A stretch of 64,000 nt of DNA from Streptomyces sp. Root431 (lineage in GTDB: Bacteria > Actinomycetota > Actinomycetes > Streptomycetales > Streptomycetaceae): the NCBI RefSeq assembly GCF_001426585.1, contig NZ_LMEI01000012.1:586056-650055 (forward strand), given 5' to 3'. Under the pieces are notes generated by a model. That model did no database searches and had not been told where the DNA came from. It saw nothing but the letters and a program-made list of their open reading frames with translations. Position numbers and translations under genes: made by a program. Shown piece after piece: positions 7,525 through 15,444 of the stretch (its first letter is position 1; each line of letters begins with the position of its first letter).

Positions 7525-8145
7525 ATGTCCGTACGGATCCTCCTCTGCGACGACCACGTCGTCGTCCGCGCCGGCCTGCTCGCCCTGCTCGGCAGCACCC
7601 CCGACATCGAGGTCGTCGGCGAGGCCGGCAGCGGTGAGGAGGCCGTCGCCATGGCGGCCAAGCTGAAGCCCGACGTCGTCCTCATGGACCTCCAGCTCGG
7701 CCCGGGCATCGACGGCGTCGAAGCGACCCGGCAGATCGCGCCCACCGGCGTCCACGTCCTCGTCCTCACCACGTACGACACCGACGCCGACATCACCCGG
7801 GCCATCGAGGCGGGCGCCACCGGCTACCTCCTGAAGGCCGAACGCCCCGAGGAGCTCTTCGCCGCCATCCACTCCGCCGCGCAGGGCCGCACCGCCCTCT
7901 CGCCGCCGGTCGCGAGCCGGGTCATGGACCGGATGCGGGGCGCGGCGGGCCCGAGCCTCACCGACCGCGAGCGGGACATCCTCGGCCAGCTCGGGCGGGG
8001 CCTCGGCAACCGCGAGATCGCGCGGGCGCTGTTCATCAGCGAGGCGACGGTGAAGACCCACCTCGGCCGGATCTACGCAAAGCTCGGCGTCGACACGCGC
8101 GCGGGCGCGGTGGCGGTGGCGAAGGAACGCCGCCTGCTGCCGTAG
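7525..8145 (+). CDS. senR: SenR response regulator, NarL/LuxR family
   Basis: 206 residues: a receiver domain (1-120) with phosphoacceptor Asp55 in VVLMDLQLG, Thr in LVLTTYD and Lys in GYLLKAE, then a LuxR helix-turn-helix (about 145-205) reading LTDRERDILGQLGRGLGNRE and EATVKTHLGRIYAKLG. It is the cognate regulator of SenS. In S. reticuli SenR controls furS-cpeB (catalase-peroxidase) and its own region, so the repeat array upstream of senS is a plausible target. A weak CTGGAG lies before the ATG. No receiver residue appears missing. Confidence 0.88.
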   Translation: MSVRILLCDDHVVVRAGLLALLGSTPDIEVVGEAGSGEEAVAMAAKLKPDVVLMDLQLGPGIDGVEATRQIAPTGVHVLVLTTYDTDADITRAIEAGATGYLLKAERPEELFAAIHSAAQGRTALSPPVASRVMDRMRGAAGPSLTDRERDILGQLGRGLGNREIARALFISEATVKTHLGRIYAKLGVDTRAGAVAVAKERRLLP

Positions 8146-8180
8146 CGGCGACACGGCCCCGAGACGCGACCCACACTGCT

Positions 8181-8208
8181 ACCGTGCGTTGCCATCCATA
8201 CGCACGGT
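8181..8208. promoter_or_regulatory. inverted repeat before the FAD monooxygenase gene
   Basis: ACCGTGCGT and ACGCACGGT form perfect 9-bp arms around a 10-nt loop, 30 bp ahead of the GTG start at 8238. The left arm overlaps a -10-like TACCGT (8180-8185). It could be an operator at the transcription start or a leader hairpin. Confidence 0.4.
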
Positions 8209-8237
8209 GTCATGACCCAGTCTCAGTGGGAGCGCAC

Positions 8238-9479
8238 GTGAAGCTCGCCATCGTCGGCGGCGGCCCCGCCGGCCTCTACCTCTCGATCCTGCTGAAGCGG
8301 CAGGACCCGTCCCACGACATCGCCGTGTACGAACGGAACCCCGAGGGCTCCACGTACGGCTGGGGCGTCACCTACTGGGCCGGGCTGCTCGACAAGCTGC
8401 GCGCCGGCGACCCCGAGTCCGCCGCGGCCGTCGCGGAGGCCTCCGTCACCTGGACCGACGGCGTCGCGATCGTCCGCGACGAGCGGACCGTCCACCGCGG
8501 CGACGCGGGCTTCGGCATCGGGCGGCGCCGGATGCTCGCGCTCCTGGCCGACCGGGCCGAGGAGCTCGGCGTACGGGTCTCCTTCGAGCACGACGTGACC
8601 GGCCCGGACGCGCCCGAACTGGCCGACGCGGACCTGGTCGTCGCCGCCGACGGGGTCAACAGCGTGCTGCGCGCGGCGCACGCGGACCACTTCGGCAGCG
8701 AGGTCACCGCCGGCCGCAACCAGTACATCTGGCTCGGCACCACCAAGGTCTTCGACTCCTTCAGCTTCGCCTTCAAGGAGACCGAGCACGGCTGGATCTG
8801 GTGCTACGCCTACGGGTTCAGCGGCGAGCGCTCCACCTGCGTCGTCGAGTGCTCCCCCGAGACCTGGACCGGCCTCGGGCTCGACACGAGCAGCGAGACC
8901 GACAGCCTGCGCCTCCTGGAAAAGCTCTTCCACGACCTCCTCGACGGCCACGAACTGATCGGCCGCGCGCAGACCGCCGGCGCCGACGGCGCCGCCCGCG
9001 CCGCCCAGTGGCTCACCTTCCGCACCCTCACCACCCGGGTCTGGCACCGCGGCAACGTGGTGCTCCTCGGCGACGCCGCCCACACCACGCACTACTCGAT
9101 CGGCGCGGGCACCACCCTGGCCCTGGAGGACGCGCTCGCCCTCGCGGACGCCCTGCGCGCCCCCGAGGCGCTGCGCTCCCCCGCCGGTCTCGACGCCGCC
9201 CTCACCTCGTACGGGAAGCGCCGCCGCGCCGAGCTCGTCTCGGCCCAGAGCGCGGCGCGGTACAGCGCGCAGTGGTACGAGAACCTCCCCCGCTACATGC
9301 GGCTCGAACCGGCGCAGATGTTCGCGCTCCTCGGCCAGCGGCACTCGCCGCTGCTCCCGCACATCCCGCCGCAGCTGTACTACCGGATCGACCGGGCCGC
9401 CGGACAGCTGGAAGCCCTGCGGCGCCTCAAGCGCTGGCTGGGCCCCCGCGTCGCCCGCGCGGTCCACGGTCGCCGCTGA
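8238..9479 (+). CDS. FAD-dependent aromatic monooxygenase-like protein
   Basis: 413 residues. It begins MKLAIVGGGPAGLYLS, a Rossmann GxGxxG for FAD, has DLVVAADGVNSVLR (the DG fingerprint of PHBH-fold hydroxylases) around residue 135, and VVLLGDAAHTTHYSIGAG (the GD motif binding the FAD ribityl chain) around 275. This is the group A flavoprotein monooxygenase fold. Overall it most resembles the flavin domain of salicylyl-CoA/anthraniloyl-CoA hydroxylases, so an aromatic-CoA substrate is possible but unproven. GTG 8238 is preferred because GGGAG precedes it and the GxGxxG then lies at residue 7. A longer ORF opens upstream at 8184. Confidence 0.8.
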   Translation: MKLAIVGGGPAGLYLSILLKRQDPSHDIAVYERNPEGSTYGWGVTYWAGLLDKLRAGDPESAAAVAEASVTWTDGVAIVRDERTVHRGDAGFGIGRRRMLALLADRAEELGVRVSFEHDVTGPDAPELADADLVVAADGVNSVLRAAHADHFGSEVTAGRNQYIWLGTTKVFDSFSFAFKETEHGWIWCYAYGFSGERSTCVVECSPETWTGLGLDTSSETDSLRLLEKLFHDLLDGHELIGRAQTAGADGAARAAQWLTFRTLTTRVWHRGNVVLLGDAAHTTHYSIGAGTTLALEDALALADALRAPEALRSPAGLDAALTSYGKRRRAELVSAQSAARYSAQWYENLPRYMRLEPAQMFALLGQRHSPLLPHIPPQLYYRIDRAAGQLEALRRLKRWLGPRVARAVHGRR

Positions 9480-9556
9480 GTCCCCCACGGTCCACGGCCG
9501 CCGCTGGGTCCCGCACGGTCCGCGGTGAGTCCCCCACCGTCCACGGCCGCCGCCGA
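9461..9556 (+). repeat. 28-bp tandem repeat at the 3' end of the monooxygenase gene
   Basis: Units starting GGTCCACGG at 9461 and 9489 are followed by a shortened unit at 9517 and another near 9538, built from CCGCCGCTGRGTCCC blocks. The first copy overlaps the last codons of the monooxygenase; the rest fill the gap before the ABC permease stop. Confidence 0.7.
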
Positions 9557-9580
9557 ACCCTCTCCCGCACGCCGGCCGCG

Positions 9581-10393
9581 TCACACGTCCCGGCGGTGGA
9601 CCGCGATCAGGGCCACCGCCACCGCCCCGAGCGACCAGGCCGCGTACACGGTCCACGCCCCGCCCGCCGTCCACGGATAGTCCACCGGCACCGGCGAGTC
9701 CCCCACCTGCGTGAGCCGCCGCCACGCGCCCTGCGGCAGGGCGTGCAGGAACGTCGCGGACCAGCGGCTGCGGTCGTCGACGAGCGCCGGCAGCAGGAGC
9801 AGGACACCGGTGACGGTGACGATCGTGGTCGCCGTGTGCCGCAGGAGCGCCCCGAGGCCGAAGCCGGCGAGCGCGCACACGGGGGCGAGCAGCGCGGACG
9901 CGGCGACGGCGGCCGGCGCGCCCTCGTAGGTGATCGACATGCCGACGCCCCGGCCGGAGAGGACGGCCTGCGTGGCGGCGAAGGAGACGGCGGCGACGAG
10001 GAACCCGTACAGGAGCATGACGCCCGTGAGGACGAGCGTCTTCGCGGCCGTCACGGCGCGCCGGTCGGGTACGGCCGCGAAGGTCGTACGGATCTGGCCG
10101 GTGCCGTACTCGCCGACGATCACGAGCGCGCCGATGGAGCCGGTCGCGAGCATGAAGATCATGGCCCCGCCGAGGGTGAAGGCGTCCCGCATCGCCCAGA
10201 TGGGCACGAACAGGTCGCGGATGCCCTGGGCGTAGTTCGGGTAGTTGCGGTAGTCGGCGAAGGTCGCGTTGAGGTTGACGCCGAGCACGGCGAACGCGCC
10301 GACGCCGAAGGCCCAGGGGGTGGAGCGGAGGGACCACAGCTTCATCCACTCGGCGGCGAGGAGATCACGGAAGCGGACGGCGGGCGCGTTCAT
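9581..10393 (-). CDS. ABC transporter permease (ABC-2 type)
   Basis: 270 residues with about six membrane segments and LLAAEWMKLWSLRSTPWAF at the N terminus, the usual opening of actinobacterial ABC-2 permeases that work with a separate ATPase. The start ATG at 10393 overlaps the stop of the upstream ATPase gene (ATGA), so the two are translationally coupled. The open frame continues upstream of 10393, but those residues are a shadow of the ATPase gene. The cargo is unknown; such pairs often export drugs, peptides or lipids and confer self-protection. Confidence 0.85.
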   Translation of the reverse strand: MNAPAVRFRDLLAAEWMKLWSLRSTPWAFGVGAFAVLGVNLNATFADYRNYPNYAQGIRDLFVPIWAMRDAFTLGGAMIFMLATGSIGALVIVGEYGTGQIRTTFAAVPDRRAVTAAKTLVLTGVMLLYGFLVAAVSFAATQAVLSGRGVGMSITYEGAPAAVAASALLAPVCALAGFGLGALLRHTATTIVTVTGVLLLLPALVDDRSRWSATFLHALPQGAWRRLTQVGDSPVPVDYPWTAGGAWTVYAAWSLGAVAVALIAVHRRDV

Positions 10394-11400
10394 CGGGCCT
10401 CTCCCTCTTTCTTCTTCCGGAACTCGACGCTGTCGGCGGTGAGTTCCATGAACGCGTCCTCCAGGGAGGAGGTGCGGACGGCCAGTTCGGCGAGCGCGGC
10501 GCCCGACCGGAAGGCGAGCGCGCCGACGCGGTCCGCGTCCATCCCGGTCACGGTGAACGCCCCGCCCGCACCTCCCGGGGGCCGTACGGTCGCGCCCTCG
10601 CGGGCCAGGGCGGCGGCGAGGCCCGCCGCCGCGGCGGGGTCGGCGGTCCGCACGGTCACCCCGCCGCCGGAGCCGCGCGCGGCGAACTCCGCCAGGCTCT
10701 CCGCGGCGATCAGCGCGCCGCGGCCGATGACGACGAGGTCGTCGGCGGTGTGCTCCATCTCGCTCATCAGATGGCTGGAGACGAAGACCGTGCGCCCCTC
10801 GGCGGCGAGCCGCCGGAACAGGCCGCGCGCCCACAGGACGCCCTCCGGGTCCAGGCCGTTGACCGGCTCGTCGAAGAGCAGGACCGGCGGGTCGCCGAGC
10901 AGGGCGGCGGCGATCCCGAGCCGCTGCCGCATGCCGAGGGAGTAGCCGCCGATCCGGCGCCGGGCCGCCTCGGCGAGCCCCACCTCGTCGAGGACCTCGC
11001 CGACCCGGCGGCGCGGGAGGCCGTTGGTGCGGGCGAGCGCGGCCAGGTGCCCCTCGGCGGTCCGGCCGCCGTGCACGTCGTGCGCGTCGAGCAGCGCCCC
11101 GACGTGCCGCAGCCCCCGGGGCAGGTCCCGGAACCGCAGCCCGTCGACGGTCGCGCTCCCGGAGGTGGGTTCGTTCAGCCCCAGGATCAGCCGCAGGGTC
11201 GTGGATTTCCCGGCCCCGTTGGGCCCGAGGAACCCGGTCACCCGCCCGGGCCGGACGGTGAAGCTGAGCCGGTCGACGGCGACGCGACCGCCCCCGTCCG
11301 AGGCCGGACCGTCCGAAGCGCGCCGGGCGGAGAGAAAGAGGCGGCGGTGAGGCGGCCGAGGGCGGCCATAACGTTTCGTCAGTTCTCGTACGTCGATCAC
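10390..11400 (-). CDS. ABC transporter ATP-binding protein
   Basis: 336 residues. Walker A is FLGPNGAGKST, the signature is YSLGMRQRLGIAAALLGDP, Walker B is VLLFDEPVNGLDPEG and the switch His is in VFVSSHLMSE. The accessory C-terminal domain (about 220-336) is typical of drug- or bacitracin-type exporters. An unusual 25-residue Arg/Ser/Gly-rich insert separates the first strand (IDVRELTKRYG) from RVAVDRLSFTVRPG. GTG 11400 was chosen because homology starts there; an ATG lies at 11454. It forms an operon with the permease by a 4-nt overlap and diverges from a two-component system, a common arrangement for inducible exporters. Confidence 0.87.
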   Translation of the reverse strand: MIDVRELTKRYGRPRPPHRRLFLSARRASDGPASDGGGRVAVDRLSFTVRPGRVTGFLGPNGAGKSTTLRLILGLNEPTSGSATVDGLRFRDLPRGLRHVGALLDAHDVHGGRTAEGHLAALARTNGLPRRRVGEVLDEVGLAEAARRRIGGYSLGMRQRLGIAAALLGDPPVLLFDEPVNGLDPEGVLWARGLFRRLAAEGRTVFVSSHLMSEMEHTADDLVVIGRGALIAAESLAEFAARGSGGGVTVRTADPAAAAGLAAALAREGATVRPPGGAGGAFTVTGMDADRVGALAFRSGAALAELAVRTSSLEDAFMELTADSVEFRKKKEGEAR

Positions 11401-11531
11401 CCGGCCCACGGTGCCGGGAGGGCGCCCCCGCCGACATCGGCCCGCCGGCCACAAGAGCCCCGGCGGGGTGGCCCGGAGGCGTACGCCCGCGGGCCGATGA
11501 CCGGCCGCACGCCCCCGCCTACGATCGGCCC

Positions 11532-12857
11532 ATGCCCGCCACCGCCACCGCGACCACCGCCCCTCCGCCCACCGGGCGCGTGTCCGGTGGGGTCGTGCCC
11601 GCGGTCCTGGCCTGGTGCACGGCCGCCGCCCACCCCTTCGTCGTCTTCTTCGGCGTGCAGGCCGGGCCGTTCCGCTCGACGGAGCTGCGCCTCGCCCTCA
11701 CCACCCTCGGCATCGGCATGCTCCTGCCCCTGGCGCGGCGCCGGCCGGAGGCGGCGCTCGGCCTGCTCCTCGTCGGCCTGTTCGCGGCGGCGACCACCCG
11801 GCCGGTCCCCGAGGCGACGTACCTCCTCGCCCTCGCCGCCGACGCCGGCGTCGGCCGGCTGACGGCCCGGCGGCCGCTCAAGGTCGCGGTGCCCGCCGCC
11901 CTGGCGACGCTCGCCGTGCAGATCGGCGCGGCGACGTACACGACCTCGGGGCAGAACGTCTTCGTCACCACGATCGTCGCGCTCGCCCTCGCGCTCCTCA
12001 CCGCCGGTCTGCTCGGCCATTCGGTACGCGAGCGGCGCACGCACGCGGCGGAGCTGCGCGCCCGGACGGCTGCGGAGGCCGTCACCGCCGAGCGGCTGCG
12101 GATCGCCCGCGAGCTGCACGACGTCATCGCGCACAGCATCGGCGTCATCGCCATCCAGGCGGGCGTCGGCCGCCGGGTCATCGACACCCAGCCCGCCGAG
12201 GCCCGCAACGCCCTCGCCACCATCGAGACCACCAGCCGGGAGACCCTCGCGGGGCTGCGCCGCACCCTGGGCGCGCTCCGGGCCCCGGCGAAGGACACCG
12301 ACGGGCGGGGGCCGGGGGCCACGCCCGCGCCGCGCGATCCCGCGCCGGGCCTCGCCGATCTGGACCGGCTCGTCGCGTCCACGGCGGACGCGGGCGTACG
12401 GGTCGAGGTGCGGCGGCTCGGGGACCCGGGACGGTCCCTCCCCCCGGAGGTCGACCTCGCCGCGTACCGGATCGTGCAGGAGTCGCTCACGAACGTCGTG
12501 CGCCACGCCTCCACACCCGCCTGCCGGGTGACCGTGGAGCGGAGCGAGGACACGCTGCTCGTCGAGATCACCGACGACGGCGGCCCGGCGAGGCCGTCCG
12601 GCCCGCCCGCCGGGGCCGGGTACGGCATCGTCGGCATGCGGGAGCGGGCCGCGCTCCTCGGCGGCCGCTTCACCGCGGGCCCCCGCCCGGGCGGCGGCTT
12701 CCACGTGACCGCGGCCCTGCCGCTCCCGACCGACACGGCCCTGTCACTCCCGACCGACACGGCCCGACCGCTTCCGACCGACACCGACCTGTCACTCCCG
12801 ACCGACGCGGCCCGACCGCTCCCGACCGGCCGCCCGGAAGGAACCCCCGCCCCGTGA
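11532..12857 (+). CDS. sensor histidine kinase (HisKA_3/NarL class)
   Basis: 441 residues with a membrane N-terminal half (hydrophobic stretches about 20-45, 55-68, 76-88, 95-110, 118-135 and 144-163), the dimerisation box AERLRIARELHDVIAHSIGV with His196, and an ATPase domain with IVQESLTNVVRHA, TDDGG and GIVGMRERAALLGGRF. The last 40 residues are an odd Leu-Pro-Thr-Asp repeat (units such as LPTDTARP and LPTDTDLS), an 8-residue period encoded by 24-bp repeats, absent from ordinary kinases. ATG 11532 is 6 nt after TACGAT, so it is probably leaderless. It overlaps the downstream regulator gene and may control the divergent ABC exporter. Confidence 0.9.
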   Translation: MPATATATTAPPPTGRVSGGVVPAVLAWCTAAAHPFVVFFGVQAGPFRSTELRLALTTLGIGMLLPLARRRPEAALGLLLVGLFAAATTRPVPEATYLLALAADAGVGRLTARRPLKVAVPAALATLAVQIGAATYTTSGQNVFVTTIVALALALLTAGLLGHSVRERRTHAAELRARTAAEAVTAERLRIARELHDVIAHSIGVIAIQAGVGRRVIDTQPAEARNALATIETTSRETLAGLRRTLGALRAPAKDTDGRGPGATPAPRDPAPGLADLDRLVASTADAGVRVEVRRLGDPGRSLPPEVDLAAYRIVQESLTNVVRHASTPACRVTVERSEDTLLVEITDDGGPARPSGPPAGAGYGIVGMRERAALLGGRFTAGPRPGGGFHVTAALPLPTDTALSLPTDTARPLPTDTDLSLPTDAARPLPTGRPEGTPAP

Positions 12858-12934
12858 ACCCTGTGAACCCTGTGAACCCCGTGGACCCCGTGGACCCCGT
12901 GGACCCCGTGGAACCCGTGGCCCCCGTGGACCCC
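12854..12934 (+). repeat. nine 9-bp units giving nine in-frame GTG codons
   Basis: Units of the form GTGRACCCY start at 12854 and recur every 9 bp to 12926. Each begins with GTG in the frame of the response regulator, and no separate Shine-Dalgarno is visible. The kinase stop (12855-12857) lies inside the first unit. Confidence 0.9.
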
Positions 12935-13597
12935 TCGACCCAGTCCATCCGCGTCCTCCTCGTCGACGACCAGCCGCTCGTACGGGCGGGCCTGCGCGTC
13001 CTGATGGCCGACTCCCCCGACCTCGTGGTCGTCGGCGAGGCGGGCACCGGCACGGACGCCGTCCGGCTCGCCCGCGACCTCCGGCCCGACGTGGTCGTGA
13101 TGGACGTCCGGATGCCCGGCATGGACGGCATCGAGGCCACCCGGCTCGTCACCGCGGGCCCCGGCGCGCCCCGGGTCCTCGTCCTCACGACCTTCGACGA
13201 CGACGAGTACGTGTACGGCGCGCTCCGCTCCGGGGCGAGCGGCTTCCTGGTCAAGGACATGGCCCTGGACGACATCCTCGCGGCGCTCCGCGTGGTCGCC
13301 GCCGGGGACGCCCTGATCGCGCCGGCCGTCACGCGCCGGCTGATCGAGGAGTTCGCCGCCCGCCCCGAACCGGGCCCGGCGCCCGCCCCGCGCCGCCCCC
13401 TCACCGGCGTGACGGCGCGGGAGCGGGAGGTGCTCACCCTCGTCGGCCGCGGCCTGTCCAACGGCGAGATCGCGGTACGGCTCCACATCAGCGCGGCCAC
13501 CGCCAAGGCGCACGTCGCGCGCCTCCTCGCCAAGCTGGACGCGCGCGACCGGGTGCAGCTCGTCGTCCTCGCGTACGAGACGGGCCTGGTGCCGTGA
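12854..13597 (+). CDS. response regulator, NarL/LuxR family
   Basis: The 247 residues from the first GTG include a receiver domain with Asp in DVVVMDVRMPGMDG, Thr in VLVLTTFDDD and Lys in GFLVKDMALDD, then a LuxR helix-turn-helix (LTGVTAREREVLTLVGRGLS, KAHVARLLAKL). The first 27 residues are a Val-Asn/Asp-Pro repeat, so the true start could be any of nine GTGs; the receiver proper starts at SIRVLLVDDQPLVRAG. GTG 12854 overlaps the kinase stop (GTGA), so translation is probably coupled. The regulon is unknown, but the divergent ABC exporter is the obvious candidate. Confidence 0.9.
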   Translation: MNPVNPVNPVDPVDPVDPVEPVAPVDPSTQSIRVLLVDDQPLVRAGLRVLMADSPDLVVVGEAGTGTDAVRLARDLRPDVVVMDVRMPGMDGIEATRLVTAGPGAPRVLVLTTFDDDEYVYGALRSGASGFLVKDMALDDILAALRVVAAGDALIAPAVTRRLIEEFAARPEPGPAPAPRRPLTGVTAREREVLTLVGRGLSNGEIAVRLHISAATAKAHVARLLAKLDARDRVQLVVLAYETGLVP

Positions 13598-13610
13598 CAC
13601 CATCGGTCCC

Positions 13611-14111
13611 GTGCTCGACATCGGCTACTCCCTCTCCCGTCGCTTCCCCGACCCGCCGCAGACCGACTACCGCCGCGCGGACGTCCACACCCTGCGCCAC
13701 GACCTCTTCTGCGGGGACGTCTATCTCGCCGACACCAAGGCCGACCGCGAGGTGTCCACAGCCTGGGGATGGGTCCCGGTCCTCGACTTCGCCTGGGCCC
13801 TGTGCGACATCGTCGAGCAGCTCGACCAGGACCCGCGCGGCAGCCGCGCGGCGCAGCCGCAGTACGCGGAGCTCGACTTCACCGAGTCCTCGGACCGGAT
13901 GCTCTTCGAGCGCCGCTTCGGCTGGGTCGACGTCGAGGCCGACTGGATGCCGGGCGACGAACCGCCGGTCACCTTCAACCACGCCGAACTGCGCCGCGAG
14001 GCCCGCGACTTCCTGCACGACCTGATCGCCGACCTCACCGACATGCACGAGGGCCTCGGCGACAACCCGGCCGTCTGGTCCCTCCAGGCCCGCTTCCCCC
14101 GCCTCCCGTAG
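13611..14111 (+). CDS. conserved hypothetical protein
   Basis: 166 residues starting with GTG (MLDIGYSLSRRFPDPPQTDY). It is soluble and rich in acidic and aromatic residues, with no signal peptide or membrane segment. WGWVPVLDFAWALCDIVEQL and DRMLFERRFGWVDVEADW suggest an actinobacterial family related to DUF7878, but I cannot name a function. It starts 13 bp after the response regulator stop and may be in the same transcript. Codon use and third-position GC look native. Confidence 0.7.
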   Translation: MLDIGYSLSRRFPDPPQTDYRRADVHTLRHDLFCGDVYLADTKADREVSTAWGWVPVLDFAWALCDIVEQLDQDPRGSRAAQPQYAELDFTESSDRMLFERRFGWVDVEADWMPGDEPPVTFNHAELRREARDFLHDLIADLTDMHEGLGDNPAVWSLQARFPRLP

Positions 14112-14216
14112 GACCCCCGCAGAACTCCCTGGCGCCCCGATGTCACAAACGCGCCCCCGCCATCCGTCCCCCACATGAACCGGGAACGGATCGGCACGGG
14201 AACGAGGGAGACGGAC

Positions 14217-15380
14217 ATGCGCAAGCTCACGATCATCGGGGGCGGCTTCGCGGGACTCACCGCGGCGATCACCGCCGCCGAGGCCGGCGCGAAGGTGACC
14301 GTGTACGAGGCGCACCGGACGCCCGGCGGCCGGGCCCGTACCGCCGAAGGCCCGTACCTCATCAACGAAGGCCCGCACGCCCTCTACAACGGCGGCCCGC
14401 ACTGGACCTGGCTCAAGCAGCGCGGCCTCATCGGCCCTCTCGCCTCGCTGCCGCCCGCCGAGGCCCTCCGCTTCCGCATCCACCGTGACGGCGCCCTGCG
14501 CCGCACCCCGCCGCTCGGCCTGCTGCGCCAGGCCCGCCGTACCGCCGCAGAGGCCCCCGTCGACGTCGACTTCCGCACCTGGGTCACCGGTCTCGCGGGC
14601 GAGCGCACCGCCCGCGTCGCCGCCGCGTACAGCGCGGTGGCGCTCTTCCACCACGACCCCGGCTCCCTCTCCGCCCGCTTCGTGCAGGAGCGGCTGCACC
14701 GGGCCGCCTGCCTGCCGCCCGAGGCGCACTACATCCGGGGCGGCTGGGGCCGGCTGATCGAGCGGATGGTCGCCCGCGCCTGGGAGATGGGCGTACGGAT
14801 CGAGACCGGGGCCCGCGTCGACACCCTGCCGCTCGGCGAGGGCCCGGTGGTCGTCGCCACCGCCCTGCCCGCCGCCGCCCGGCTCATCGGCGACCCGTCG
14901 CTGACCTGGGAGAGCGGCCGTACGGTCCTGTTCGACCTGGCCCTCGGCACCCGGAAGGGCGACCCGTTCGTGGTCTCCGACCTGGACGCGCCCGGCTGGA
15001 TCGAGCGGTACACGGCACAGGACCCCTCGCTCGCCCCGGCCGGGCAGCAGCTGATCCAGGCACAGCTTCCCATCGGCCCCGACGCGTCCAAGGCGGACGG
15101 CGTCGCCCACGCCGAGCGGCTCCTCGACCTCGGCTTCCCCGGCTGGCGCGAGCGGACGGTGTGGCGGCGCGAGGCCGTGTCCCAGGGCCGTACGGGCGCG
15201 GTGGACCGGCCCGGCACCACCTGGCGCGACCGGCCGGCCGTCGACCGGGGCGACGGCGTGTACCTGGTGGGCGATCAGGTGGCGGCTCCGGGCGTGCTGG
15301 CGGAGGTCTCGTTCACGAGCGCGATCGAGGCGGTGTCGCTGGCCGTCCGCACGGAACTGCTTGACCTCAAGCGTGCTTGA
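14217..15380 (+). CDS. NAD(P)/FAD-dependent oxidoreductase, amine oxidase/phytoene desaturase-like
   Basis: 387 residues starting MRKLTIIGGGFAGLTAAITA, a Rossmann GxGxxG, followed by VYEAHRTPGGRART, the E-x(5-6)-GGR FAD signature of amine oxidases and carotenoid desaturases. The C-terminal FAD motif is DGVYLVGDQVAAPGVLAEVS. No carotenoid gene is adjacent, so the substrate is open. ATG 14217 has GAGGGAG in front; an earlier in-frame ATG (14175) would add an unconserved 14-residue leader. Its stop codon lies within the SoxR-like box that drives the next gene. Confidence 0.8.
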   Translation: MRKLTIIGGGFAGLTAAITAAEAGAKVTVYEAHRTPGGRARTAEGPYLINEGPHALYNGGPHWTWLKQRGLIGPLASLPPAEALRFRIHRDGALRRTPPLGLLRQARRTAAEAPVDVDFRTWVTGLAGERTARVAAAYSAVALFHHDPGSLSARFVQERLHRAACLPPEAHYIRGGWGRLIERMVARAWEMGVRIETGARVDTLPLGEGPVVVATALPAAARLIGDPSLTWESGRTVLFDLALGTRKGDPFVVSDLDAPGWIERYTAQDPSLAPAGQQLIQAQLPIGPDASKADGVAHAERLLDLGFPGWRERTVWRREAVSQGRTGAVDRPGTTWRDRPAVDRGDGVYLVGDQVAAPGVLAEVSFTSAIEAVSLAVRTELLDLKRA

Positions 15381-15391
15381 GGTCGGAGGCT
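15361..15391 (+). promoter_or_regulatory. SoxR-type promoter for the quinone oxidoreductase
   Basis: CCTCAAGCGTGCTTGAGG (15365-15382) matches the E. coli SoxR box CCTCAAGTTAACTTGAGG except in the central four bases, and the perfect arms extend to GACCTCAAGC/GCTTGAGGTC. A -35 TTGACC (15361-15366) and a -10-like GAGGCT (15386-15391) are 19 bp apart, the long spacer expected of MerR-family activated promoters. It overlaps the preceding stop codon. Confidence 0.85.
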
Positions 15392-15444
15392 CTTCCTGTC
15401 ACCGCGAAAGCAGCAGTAGGACGACACACGACAGGGGAACCGCC

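Noticed and set aside
9581..11452. 623-codon open frame spanning the ABC permease and ATPase genes
   Set aside because: Only the last 270 codons (from 10393) encode the permease; the upstream part is antiframe to the ATPase gene and has no homology-like character.
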